Assembly (NCBI RefSeq): GCF_017901175.1
Contig: NZ_CP072793.1
Location: 2,852,001-2,916,000, forward strand
Direction: 5' to 3'
Origin: Thiothrix unzii
Lineage (GTDB): Bacteria; Pseudomonadota; Gammaproteobacteria; Thiotrichales; Thiotrichaceae
DNA: 64,000 nucleotides
How positions within the stretch are numbered: position 1 is the first letter of the stretch; each line of letters opens with the position of its first letter. This document shows, in pieces, positions 31,632 to 39,318 of the stretch. The notes below the pieces were generated by a model. It made no database searches and had not been told where the DNA came from. It was given only the letters and a program-made list of their open reading frames with translations. The translations under genes were made by a program, and so were the position numbers.

Positions 31632-33350
31632 ATGCAACAACAAACCTTTATTCCCGGCAAGGATGCCGCCCTTGAAGCCTCCATCGAAACCCTGCAAGCC
31701 AAATTACTCGCGGCAGGTTTCCACATTGAGGAAGCCTCCTGGTTAAACCCCATTGCGAACGTGTGGTCGGTACACATTCACGACCGCGATTGCCCAATGT
31801 TGTTTACCAATGGCAAAGGCGCATCACGTAAAGCGGCGTTGGCGAGTGCCTTGGGTGAGTATTTTGAACGGCTTAGCACCAATTATTTTTGGGCGGATTT
31901 TTATCTTGGTGAAACTATCGCCAACGCGCCGTTTGTCCACTATCCACAAGAACGCTGGTTTGATTTGGAAGACGCGGACACTTGGCCGGACGGTTTGTTG
32001 GATGATGCCACCCGCTCATTTTATGACCCGGAATCCACCTTAGCGGCGAGTAAATTGGTGGATATTAATTCCGGCAATGCGCAACGCGGTATTTGCGCCC
32101 TGCCCTTGGTTCGCCAGCGCGATGCAGCCACCGTGTGGTTTCCGGTCAATGTGATTGGTAACTTATACGTCAGCAACGGCATGTCCGCAGGCAACACCCC
32201 TACCGAAGCGCGTACTCAAGCGTTATCGGAAATCTTCGAGCGTTACGTCAAATTCCGCATTATTGCTGAAGGCACGTGCTTGCCCGATGTACCAGACGCA
32301 GTGATTGCGCGTTACCCCGGCATTGTCGCGGGCATTGCGGAATTACGCGCCGCTGGTTTCGGCATTTTAGTGAAAGATGCATCACTCGGCGGGAAATACC
32401 CGGTGATGTGCGTGACCTTACTCAACCCCGAAGATCAGGGCTGCTACGCCAGTTTCGGGGCGCACCCACGTTTTGAAGTGGCATTGGAACGCGCTTTGAC
32501 GGAGCTGTTGCAAGGCCGCGCGTTGGATCGCCTTGCTGGCTTTTCCGCCCCCAGTTTTGATCTGGAAGATGTCGCTTCCCCGCAAAATCTGGAAACCCAT
32601 TTTATTGATTCCAGCGGCCCGATTCACTGGGATTTCTTGCGCAATACCCCGGATCATGAGTTTGTGGACTGGGATTTTAGCGGCACGACCGCCGCCGAAT
32701 GCCAGTATTTAATCGACATTGCACACGCGGAAGATTTCGACATTTACGTTATGGATTACACCCATTTGGGCGTGTATGCGTGCCGTATTCTCGTACCGGG
32801 CATGTCGGAAATTTACCAAGTGGATGATCTGGAATGGGATAACAACAGTGCCGGAAATGAGTTCCGCGAGGCCATTTTAAACCTGCCGGAATTATCGGAA
32901 GAAGAATGCGCTGATCTGTTGGATGCTATTGAAGACGTGGGTTTGGACGAACACCAACCCGTCGCCGCCCTGTTAGGGCTTGCCCCGGATGCGGGCAGTT
33001 TGTGGGCAGATTTACGTGTCGGCGAACTCAAAACCTTGTTGGCATTAGCCAGCGGCAATGAAGACGCAATTCTGGAAGGTTGCCAATGGGTGCGCCATTT
33101 TGAGCAAATCAATGACGACCGCCGCCGCGTTTACCGCTGCATTGAAGACCTATTAGCCATGCAGAATCCCACGCCTTACCTTACGAATTTAACCCTGATG
33201 TACGGCGAAACCAGCGTGCAACACGCCCGCGACTTGCTGTCGGGCGCGACCCGTTTTTGGGGAATCACCGCCCCAACGCTGGAGCTGTACGGCTTTGAAA
33301 CGCACCAGCGATTGCTGACGGCGTATCGCAAAGTGCATCAAGGCTTGTAA
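31632..33350 (+). CDS. ycaO: YcaO, ribosomal protein S12 methylthiotransferase accessory factor
   Basis: ATP-dependent YcaO-fold protein that helps RimO beta-methylthiolate ribosomal protein S12 Asp88. The 572 residues align along their length with the enterobacterial protein as I know it: QTFIPGKDAALE at the N-terminus, FTNGKGASRKAALASALGEYFER, NLYVSNGMSAGNTPTEAR and GVYACRILVPGMSEIY. It also carries the C-terminal TPR-like extension of this subgroup. No peptide-precursor or dehydrogenase partner suggests RiPP synthesis. Confidence 0.93.
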   Translation: MQQQTFIPGKDAALEASIETLQAKLLAAGFHIEEASWLNPIANVWSVHIHDRDCPMLFTNGKGASRKAALASALGEYFERLSTNYFWADFYLGETIANAPFVHYPQERWFDLEDADTWPDGLLDDATRSFYDPESTLAASKLVDINSGNAQRGICALPLVRQRDAATVWFPVNVIGNLYVSNGMSAGNTPTEARTQALSEIFERYVKFRIIAEGTCLPDVPDAVIARYPGIVAGIAELRAAGFGILVKDASLGGKYPVMCVTLLNPEDQGCYASFGAHPRFEVALERALTELLQGRALDRLAGFSAPSFDLEDVASPQNLETHFIDSSGPIHWDFLRNTPDHEFVDWDFSGTTAAECQYLIDIAHAEDFDIYVMDYTHLGVYACRILVPGMSEIYQVDDLEWDNNSAGNEFREAILNLPELSEEECADLLDAIEDVGLDEHQPVAALLGLAPDAGSLWADLRVGELKTLLALASGNEDAILEGCQWVRHFEQINDDRRRVYRCIEDLLAMQNPTPYLTNLTLMYGETSVQHARDLLSGATRFWGITAPTLELYGFETHQRLLTAYRKVHQGL

Positions 33351-33404
33351 ACTCAGGCATAAAACATGCCTTTCACCACCCCGACTTGTTTAAGGAGCGT
33401 CCGC

Positions 33405-34157
33405 ATGAAGAAAGTTATTTTATTATCAACCCTGTGCTTGCTGGCTGCTTGTGGCGAGAAAGCGCATGAAACCGCCCATAATAACAAAGCACATTGGAGT
33501 TACGACGGTGAAGCAGGCCCGCGTAACTGGGCAGCATTAACCCCGGAATTCTCGCCGTGTTCCGGTAAAAACCAATCCCCCATTAATTTAGCGGGGTTCA
33601 CCGAAGCAGAATTGCCGCCGCTGGAATTCAAATACGGCAGCGGCCTCGGCAAAGACGTGGAAAATAACGGGCATACCATTCAAGTCAATTACGCCGATGG
33701 TAACGCGGTCAAATTAGACAGCGTATGGTTCAGCCTGAAACAATTCCATTTCCACGCCCCCAGCGAAAATCATATTAATGGCAAAGCCTTCCCGATGGAG
33801 GCGCACCTCGTCCACAAAGACAATACCGGGGATTTAACCGTGGTAGCGTTAATGTTTGAAGAAGGTGAAGCCAACCCTGAATTGGAAAAAGTCTGGGCAG
33901 AAATGCCCGCCAACGCCAACACCGTTGACCCGCTGGACAGCAAAGTGGATGTGACCGCCTTATTGCCGGAAAACCGCGACTACTACCGCTTCAACGGCTC
34001 GCTGACTACGCCACCGTGTACCGAAGGCGTGCGCTGGATCGTGATGAAAAATCCGGTAACAGCTTCTAAAGAGCAAATCGAAAAGTTTGCCCACATTATG
34101 CACCACCCGAACAACCGCCCGCTGCAAGCGACAAATGCGCGGCCTGTGTTGCAGTAA
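33405..34157 (+). CDS. Alpha-class carbonic anhydrase, lipoprotein
   Basis: Zinc enzyme interconverting CO2 and bicarbonate, here predicted on the periplasmic side of a membrane. The lipobox LAAC places the lipidated Cys at residue 16. The alpha-CA domain (about 30-250) opens WSYDGEAGPRNW, has zinc-binding His in QFHFHAPSENH and EAHLVH, and the NGSLTTPPCTEGVRW motif. The ATG at 33405 with TAAGGAG upstream is chosen over a longer frame. Could supply bicarbonate for autotrophy, an inference. Confidence 0.94.
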   Translation: MKKVILLSTLCLLAACGEKAHETAHNNKAHWSYDGEAGPRNWAALTPEFSPCSGKNQSPINLAGFTEAELPPLEFKYGSGLGKDVENNGHTIQVNYADGNAVKLDSVWFSLKQFHFHAPSENHINGKAFPMEAHLVHKDNTGDLTVVALMFEEGEANPELEKVWAEMPANANTVDPLDSKVDVTALLPENRDYYRFNGSLTTPPCTEGVRWIVMKNPVTASKEQIEKFAHIMHHPNNRPLQATNARPVLQ

Positions 34158-34183
34158 CAGAACTGATTTAATCAGTTATTTCC

Positions 34184-34213
34184 CAAAACAAAACGGGTTG
34201 AAAACAGCCCGTT
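34184..34213 (-). terminator. Possible terminator for the Xre gene
   Basis: Read on the minus strand: AACGGG-loop-CCCGTT followed by TTGTTTTGGG. The stem is only six bases but the T-rich tail fits the gene at 34277-34600. Confidence 0.45.
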
Positions 34214-34276
34214 GCCACAGACGCTGACGTTCATGGGGGTCATGCCTGCCTTTAAGCACTATCTGCTAACTGCGGC

Positions 34277-34600
34277 TTAGAAGTCATTATCCAACTCCAC
34301 TTTAGCAGTGCGGGCACGTTCGGGCAGCAAGCTGGCAAGATTTGCAACGGTAGTAGAAAGGCGTTGCAAGTCACGGGCATTGTCAGTCAGCAAAGGAATG
34401 CCAACAATCGTCGCTGCTTCAAAAACCGCACCAACAGCTACCTTCGCATCCCCTCTTTCGAGGGCACTGATAGTTTGGCGGCTAACGCCCAAACGTTCTG
34501 CGAGTTCGGCTTGCGGCATCTTTCTTTCCAAACGTGCAGCGCGAATCATATGACCAAAAACTTCCAGCGTAATCACCGTGCGAGCGGATAATGTCAACAT
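34277..34600 (-). CDS. Xre-family helix-turn-helix regulator
   Basis: The 107 residues hold an HTH_3 domain (about 18-72; MPQAELAERLGVSRQTISALERG) followed by a helical tail. The sequence resembles HipB-type antitoxins and similar small regulators, but no HipA-like kinase or other toxin is next to it. A TTAACC/GGTTAA inverted pair immediately upstream may be its own operator. It marks the left edge of the accessory island. Confidence 0.85.
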   Translation of the reverse strand: MLTLSARTVITLEVFGHMIRAARLERKMPQAELAERLGVSRQTISALERGDAKVAVGAVFEAATIVGIPLLTDNARDLQRLSTTVANLASLLPERARTAKVELDNDF

Positions 34601-34616
34601 ACTTGAACGCCTTGGT

Positions 34617-34640
34617 TAACCTAAAAATGATTAAGGTTAA
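34617..34640. promoter_or_regulatory. Inverted repeat upstream of the Xre gene (possible operator)
   Basis: TTAACC (34617-34622) and GGTTAA (34635-34640) flank an AT-rich core and overlap the promoter region of the Xre gene, with a TATAAT readable next to it. The 12-mer ATTAAGGTTAAT at 34630-34641 recurs at 37636-37647 ahead of the chitin-binding protein. Confidence 0.45.
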
Positions 34641-34659
34641 TTATAATATGCTTTTCTGT

Positions 34660-34880
34660 AAGAAACACTTGAAAATCGAAGGGTGACAATGACGCGCTGA
34701 TCGTCGTAGATGCCGGACGCAGTGGTGGACTTTGCACTGGTTTTCAGCGTACCGAAGGGAACGAAACCCAAGACTTTGATCTTCACTGCCAGTACTTACT
34801 TGGATAGTGGGGCAACAGACGTGGAAGTTCCACTCAATTAATTCAAGTGCACCGTCGATCAAGTAATGGCAGGCAAATCC
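34660..34880 (-). other. Non-coding or degenerate coding stretch
   Basis: This part of the 561-base gap 34601-35161 is less AT-rich than its right flank. On the minus strand short frames read like protein (for example KIKVLGFVPFGTLKTSAK near 34775-34725) but stops and frame changes interrupt them and no ribosome site is visible. It may be the remains of a gene; I cannot name a family. Confidence 0.3.
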
Positions 34881-34897
34881 AAAGTTGGCGCACAGCG

Positions 34898-35034
34898 TAG
34901 CAACGCAAAAACCTGAAAAAACGCTACACAAACACCGTTTATCGGCTCTATAATCGTGAGCAATCAATCGCCAGAACGGATAAAGCCTCATGTTGACAAC
35001 GAGTTATCGGCAAAAGCAAAAGGCTGCATATCCA
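34898..35034 (+). repeat. 137-bp direct repeat, copy 1
   Basis: Matches 37434-37570 without gaps and with only a few differences, mainly C/T or G/A. It includes a TATAAT box (34949-34954) and, 36 bases on, an ATG opening a short frame (MLTTSYRQKQKAAYP) that continues differently after each copy. It precedes the two nuclease-like genes. Confidence 0.85.
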
Positions 35035-35161
35035 GATCGGCAGCTTCTGAATACTGGATCAGTAATGGCTGTATATTCCGATATTTTTGGATGCGGTATA
35101 TCAAACTATTATCCTTCATCAAAGAAAGCTCACCCCATGAACTCAAAAGGAAGATTCACAG

Positions 35162-35632
35162 ATGAACTCAAATAGTAAAGAAACAATAGGATTAGCTGGA
35201 GAATATGCTGTAGCTTTTGAACTATGCCGTCGAGGATTCTATGCACAACTTACTTTAGGAAATCATAAAAAGACAGATATTTTAGTTGAATCTACGGGAC
35301 AATTATTTCGTGTATCTGTTAAAGCTAAAACGGGTAGACAATGGCCTAAAGTCACAGGCATCTCTGATACCGGCGATTTATTAGTTTTTGTTGATTTCCA
35401 AGATAAAGAGCTAAATGAACTACCTGATTTCTATGTACTTAATGTTCCAGCATGGAAAAAACTAGTACAAAGCATCGCAAAAAATAAAACTGACGGGGCT
35501 AAAATTGATAATGAAAACACCCTGTATTGGGAAGCATGGGAAAACAATCCAAAAGGTTGGAGAGGCTGCGCAATTAGCCCTTCTCAAGTTTTAAAATATA
35601 AAGACTGCTGGCCAACACAAGAACAACCTTAA
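35162..35632 (+). CDS. PD-(D/E)XK-like nuclease-fold protein
   Basis: The 156 residues fit the small endonuclease-like fold: an N-terminal helix with Glu (GLAGEYAVAFEL), then TDILVESTGQLFRVSVKAK, giving Asp39 and Lys54 in a D-Xn-xxK pattern. The usual Glu/Gln two residues before the Lys is Ser here, so activity is uncertain. Composition is clearly more AT-rich than the chromosome around it, suggesting transfer. The start overlaps a short frame running out of the 137-bp repeat. An HNH gene follows on the same strand. Confidence 0.6.
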   Translation: MNSNSKETIGLAGEYAVAFELCRRGFYAQLTLGNHKKTDILVESTGQLFRVSVKAKTGRQWPKVTGISDTGDLLVFVDFQDKELNELPDFYVLNVPAWKKLVQSIAKNKTDGAKIDNENTLYWEAWENNPKGWRGCAISPSQVLKYKDCWPTQEQP

Positions 35633-35754
35633 GCCATATGTTATTTATACTCAGCAACCATCCACATACTGAGAATCAGTGATAAGTCTCTTTTATATAG
35701 AAAAGATTGGCAAATTATTCTTACTATTATCTTTAATAACCAGGAGAAAGAAGA

Positions 35755-36330
35755 TTGAAAATAAAAACATCACATATTGAAGCAGCACTTTCCTTATTCG
35801 ATGCAGGGAAAAGACCAGATGGATACAAACAACCAAAGCGGTGGTATGTTTCAAATAAAACTGGAAAGTGTTATCCTGCCAAGGCTATATGGTCATTAGC
35901 AACAGGAATAAAGCCAAGCAATTTCAACACTAGAGATGCTAGAATTGGACTTTCCGATCTTGATTATTCAGTAATAAATATTGACGATATAAAAACAGAA
36001 TTGAATTTTTATGAAGAGGTAGACAAATCAAAAAATGATACTGTCGAGAACAGAAGAATCAGACTAAAAAATGCATCAAAAAAACCAGCCATACTCTTTT
36101 CTATTATTAAAGGATACAACAGAAATCCTGATGTTATAGCAGAGACTCTATATCAAGCAAACGGTACTTGTGGAAGATGTAAAAATGAAGCACCTTTTAA
36201 AAAAAAGAATGGAGAACCATACCTTGAAGTTCATCATATAATTCCATTAAGAGATGGTGGCGAAGATACAATCGAGAATACTATTGCTTTATGTCCTAAT
36301 TGCCATCGAGAACTTCATTTTGGACAATGA
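35755..36330 (+). CDS. HNH endonuclease domain protein
   Basis: The 191 residues end in an HNH nuclease domain (about 130-191): zinc Cys pairs CGRC and CPNC, and the catalytic core YLEVHHIIPLRDGGEDTIENTIALCPNCH, as in McrA-type enzymes. The N-terminal half is lysine-rich and not recognised, possibly a DNA-recognition part. The start is a TTG at 35755 after an AGGAGAAAGA ribosome site. Strongly AT-rich like its neighbour, it was probably acquired together with it. No methylase is nearby. Confidence 0.8.
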   Translation: MKIKTSHIEAALSLFDAGKRPDGYKQPKRWYVSNKTGKCYPAKAIWSLATGIKPSNFNTRDARIGLSDLDYSVINIDDIKTELNFYEEVDKSKNDTVENRRIRLKNASKKPAILFSIIKGYNRNPDVIAETLYQANGTCGRCKNEAPFKKKNGEPYLEVHHIIPLRDGGEDTIENTIALCPNCHRELHFGQ

Positions 36331-36447
36331 CATTATACCACACTCAATTTATTCATTGGCATCAGAACTCCTCATTAACACTTAAAAACCAATAGGTTAA
36401 TAATTTTTATTTGTCGATAATATATTATTCAGGGGCAATTATTTAAT

Positions 36448-36697
36448 AACCGAATAAGGATGATTTCATCATGCACTAACGCGGGAAAAACAGTGTTAAA
36501 TTCAAACACCGGACATCTGAGTTTGTGTGCTCCGCTCGTGCGCGAAAAAGATCGCGAACAACACCAGATACATAGTTGCCTGCTGCCACTACAAGTAATA
36601 CTGTAAACGTCTTACTTACGTATAGAGGACATGCGCCATGAGAGTAACCACCAAAGGACAAGTCACTATTCCTAGGAATATCAGGGAGAAGTTAGGC
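36448..36697 (+). repeat. Segmental duplication, copy A left part (AbrB promoter and 5' end)
   Basis: About 250 bases match 38109-38358 at a constant offset of 1661 with scattered substitutions. It covers most of the gap 36331-36637 and the first 20 codons of the AbrB-type gene. Confidence 0.85.
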
Positions 36698-36889
36698 ATT
36701 TCCTCTGAAACTGAAATCGACTTTAGGGAAGAAGACGGACGATTCTATATCATCAGGGTTGATGAACCGACAATCACAAGAAAATTTCACAAATTTAGGG
36801 GCATAGCAACGGCTAAAATATCAACAGATCAGATCATGGGTCTTACAAGGGAATGGCCTCCAATGATCATCACTGATCCCCATCAATAA
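36638..36889 (+). CDS. AbrB/MazE/SpoVT-type DNA-binding protein (antitoxin-like)
   Basis: Eighty-three residues with the swapped-hairpin domain at the N-terminus (MRVTTKGQVTIPRNIREKLG) and a short tail. Such proteins usually autoregulate an operon with a downstream PIN toxin; here the next gene is a reversed small lipoprotein whose end overlaps this one by 20 bases, and no toxin is present. A second, truncated copy lies at 38299. Confidence 0.85.
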   Translation: MRVTTKGQVTIPRNIREKLGISSETEIDFREEDGRFYIIRVDEPTITRKFHKFRGIATAKISTDQIMGLTREWPPMIITDPHQ

Positions 36890-37133
36890 ACCAACCCAAA
36901 ACATCCCCGCACTTCAATTTATGATACCGAAACATTTTAAGCATTTTGGTCGTCGCTATATGACAAACAACTTCACTCTTCGTCACATAAATAACCTTAC
37001 CACCATCCTCCTCCGGCTTATCATACAAATTTATGTTTGCAGATAACGCCATCCTGTCGGAGCTTGATTCGCATCCACTGACAAAAATCGCAAGCGATAT
37101 TAAAACCAGAAAAGCTGCTTTGCTATTTGCCAA
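36870..37133 (-). CDS. Small predicted lipoprotein
   Basis: Eighty-seven residues with a lipoprotein signal (AAFLVLISLAIFVSGC, lipidated Cys21) and a small domain containing two further Cys (VVCHIA, KLKCGDVLGWF) that looks SH3-like. I do not recognise a named family. It is convergent with the AbrB gene and is followed on its right by a hydrolase pseudogene fragment. In the second copy of this segment it has been deleted except for the first bases of its coding start. Confidence 0.6.
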   Translation of the reverse strand: MANSKAAFLVLISLAIFVSGCESSSDRMALSANINLYDKPEEDGGKVIYVTKSEVVCHIATTKMLKMFRYHKLKCGDVLGWFIDGDQ

Positions 37134-37429
37134 ATCTCAAAATCCCAATGCACGTTATCTGAAACAAAAACCCCTCACTGCGCCAACAACCGCGCTAACG
37201 CATACCCATCAGCCACCCCGGTGAAATGCTCACCCTTCACCGCCACGACTTCCGAAACGCCATGCAGCGCGAACACGTTGTTCATGTTTTGGCTGTAACG
37301 CGGAACCGCGACATCAAACTAATCCGGGCGCGGTTGGTTGTCGCGCACAATCGACACGTAACGCAACGGCGGGTGCGGTTGGTGATTGAGCCAGTACAAA
37401 AACCGACCGGGTTTTTCGCGGCGTAAATC
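37115..37429 (-). pseudogene. Truncated alpha/beta hydrolase copy
   Basis: This 315-bp stretch matches 38373-38687 at a constant offset of 1258 and corresponds to the C-terminal third of the hydrolase at 38433-39239 plus bases past its stop. It lacks the N-terminal two thirds including the catalytic Ser, and a C-to-T change turns a Gln codon into TAG at 37319-37321. The break at 37429 falls four bases before the 137-bp repeat copy 2. Confidence 0.9.
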
Positions 37430-37433
37430 ACCA

Positions 37434-37570
37434 TAGCAACGTAAAAATCTAAAAAAATGCTACACAAACACCGTTTATCGGCTCTATAATCGTGAGCAAT
37501 CAATCGCCAGAACGGATAAAGTCTCATGTTGACAACGAGTTATCGGCAAAAGCAAAAGGCTGCATATCCA
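37434..37570 (+). repeat. 137-bp direct repeat, copy 2
   Basis: Second copy of 34898-35034, again with the TATAAT box. It sits directly against the truncation point of the hydrolase pseudogene and upstream of the chitin-binding protein gene. Confidence 0.85.
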
Positions 37571-37604
37571 ACTATTGGCTTTTAAAATTGAAGATGAATT
37601 TCAC

Positions 37605-37621
37605 CAGATTTTAAAAATCTG
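37605..37621. promoter_or_regulatory. Perfect 17-bp palindrome
   Basis: CAGATTTT-A-AAAATCTG lies 61 bases upstream of the chitin-binding protein start, next to the ATTAAGGTTAAT element at 37636-37647. It is a possible operator; no regulator is assigned. Confidence 0.35.
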
Positions 37622-37681
37622 AGTGAATAAACTACATTAAGGTTAATCACACTTTTTCATGATCGTTTTGGAGGACTTTTA

Positions 37682-37990
37682 ATGCGTTATAATTTGTTTT
37701 GTTTTATTCGCCGTAACTTCGCGCTGAACTTTTTGACTGCCATAACAATGGGTACTTTACCTGTGACCACAGTCTATGCAGGTAGTGAACAATGCCCTTC
37801 TAACAATGAAGTATATGTAAGTTTTCCAAACCCAGATGACTGCGGGTCATATTATGTTTGTGATAATGGGGTTCCTTTCTATAAGGATTGTCCTTCTGGG
37901 TTACACTTCAATGCTGAAACTGAGGTCTGCGATTGGCCCGAAAATGCGAAATGCAATGTAGATCAAGATCAATCAAAGCCGCAGCAGTAA
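37682..37990 (+). CDS. Secreted chitin-binding type-2 (peritrophin-A/CBM14) protein
   Basis: The 102 residues comprise a signal peptide (cleavage likely after VYAG near residue 34) and a single CBM14-like domain with six Cys in the peritrophin order, including YYVCDNGVPFYKDCPSGLHF and EVCDWPENAKC. This fold is abundant in animals and their viruses and uncommon in bacteria. A TTTTGGAGGAC ribosome site precedes the ATG. It lies between the two halves of a segmental duplication. It could bind chitin or related glycans outside the cell; the source is unknown. Confidence 0.82.
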   Translation: MRYNLFCFIRRNFALNFLTAITMGTLPVTTVYAGSEQCPSNNEVYVSFPNPDDCGSYYVCDNGVPFYKDCPSGLHFNAETEVCDWPENAKCNVDQDQSKPQQ

Positions 37991-37998
37991 AGCGCGTA

Positions 37999-38026
37999 GG
38001 CTGGGGCGAGCGTGCGAACCCCAGCC
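37999..38026. terminator. Hairpin after the chitin-binding protein gene
   Basis: GGCTGGGG/CCCCAGCC stem with a 12-base loop, eight bases after the stop codon. No real T-run follows, so it may be a repeat-type hairpin that protects the mRNA end rather than a terminator. Confidence 0.5.
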
Positions 38027-38108
38027 AATTTATCCAAGTCTAACCCAATGTTCCAGCGTAGCTTTGTGTTGACCTTTTAAATTACAGATAAGTTTGAGCC
38101 GATTCGAA

Positions 38109-38358
38109 GACCGAATAAAGATTGTTCCGTCATGTGCTAACACGGGAAAAACAGTGTTAAATTCAAACACCGGACATCTGAGTTTGTGTACTGCGCTGAT
38201 ACTCGGAAAAGATCATGAACAACACCAGATACATAGTTGCCTGCTGCCACTACAAGTAATACCTGCAAGGTCTTACTTACGTATAGAGGACATGCGCCAT
38301 GAGAGTAACCACCAAAGGACAAGTCACTATTCCTAGAAATATCAGGGAGAGGCGAGGT
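38109..38358 (+). repeat. Segmental duplication, copy B left part
   Basis: Counterpart of 36448-36697. After it, about 415 bases present in copy A (rest of the AbrB gene and most of the lipoprotein gene) are missing before similarity resumes at 38373. Confidence 0.85.
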
Positions 38359-38370
38359 AATTTACCCTAG
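38299..38370 (+). pseudogene. Truncated AbrB-type gene, copy B
   Basis: The first ~19 codons equal the intact gene at 36638 and are followed by a few unrelated codons and a TAG, leaving 23 residues. The upstream region is retained. The DNA-binding domain is cut in half, so the product is unlikely to work. Confidence 0.85.
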
Positions 38371-38432
38371 AACTGCTTTGCTATTTGCCAAATCTCAAAA
38401 TCCCAATGCACGTTATCTGAAACAAAAACCCC

Positions 38433-39239
38433 TCACTGCGCCAACAACCGCGCTAACGCATACCCATCAGCCACCCCGGTGAAATGCTCACCCTTGACCG
38501 CCACGACTTCCGAAACGCCATGCAGCGCGAACACGTTATTCATGTTTTGGCTGTAACGCGGAACCGCAACATCAAACTGATCCGGGCGCGGTTGGTTGTC
38601 GCGCACAATCGACACGTAGCGCAACGGCGGGTGCGGTTGGTGATTGAGCCAGTACAAAAACCGACCGGGCTTTTCGCGGCGTAAATCGCGGTAAACGTTT
38701 TCGGCATCTTTCGTCCATTTCCCCAAGCCGGTTTTGTCAGCCATTGTGCCCAGCATACTGTCGGTGGTGCGTTCCGCGATATTGGCTAACAACGAGCCTA
38801 AATGCGGTGTGGCAATGGTAATCAGCGTATCAACCGGCACACTCGGCGTAGTCACTAACCAATGACGCGCCACCACTCCGCCCGCCGAATGCCCCACCAA
38901 CACCAGCGACTCTTGGCGGTGTTGATAAATCTGCTGTAAATGGGTGTCGAGTAAACTTGCCTGTAACGCCACGGGCGCACGCGATGGCAAATCCACCGTG
39001 TAAAAAACATTTTCCGCGCCAGCACCCAAATGCGGCATTGGATTATAAGACCCCATTGAGGTTAGCAGGAAATTACCGCCGTCGCGCCAACCCACCTGCT
39101 GCAAAACTGGTGTTACACCGCTCATCCGCCAACTCATACCGTTTGACTGGAAGCCATGTACCAACACCAGCGTTTTCGCAAATAAAGTGCTAGGCAGACA
39201 CAGCACGCTGAGCGTGAGCAATAGCCAAAACCTTAACAT
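38433..39239 (-). CDS. Secreted alpha/beta hydrolase (lipase/esterase-like)
   Basis: The 268 residues start with a signal peptide (LLLTLSVLCLPSTLFA) and show the alpha/beta hydrolase fold: oxyanion-type LVLVHGF, nucleophile elbow GHSAGG (Ser near residue 118), ITIATPHLGS as in triacylglycerol lipases, and a C-terminal His in GEHFTG. Substrate is unknown. A broken copy of its last third lies at 37115-37429. It is divergent from the HAD gene. Confidence 0.85.
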   Translation of the reverse strand: MLRFWLLLTLSVLCLPSTLFAKTLVLVHGFQSNGMSWRMSGVTPVLQQVGWRDGGNFLLTSMGSYNPMPHLGAGAENVFYTVDLPSRAPVALQASLLDTHLQQIYQHRQESLVLVGHSAGGVVARHWLVTTPSVPVDTLITIATPHLGSLLANIAERTTDSMLGTMADKTGLGKWTKDAENVYRDLRREKPGRFLYWLNHQPHPPLRYVSIVRDNQPRPDQFDVAVPRYSQNMNNVFALHGVSEVVAVKGEHFTGVADGYALARLLAQ

Positions 39240-39318
39240 TACGTTGTCCTCCGTTTCTCGTTATCCTGCGTTAGTCGGTGTTACCATTGCGATTTTACTA
39301 GAATCCACGAGTTTCACC

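Noticed and set aside
34155-34175. AACTGATTTAATCAGTT palindrome after the carbonic anhydrase gene as a terminator
   Set aside because: Six-base AT-rich stem with no T-run; too weak to call.
34641-34991. 116-codon minus-strand frame across the 137-bp repeat
   Set aside because: Cys/His/Arg-rich translation without family features; part of it is repeated at 37282-37527 only because the DNA repeat is shared.
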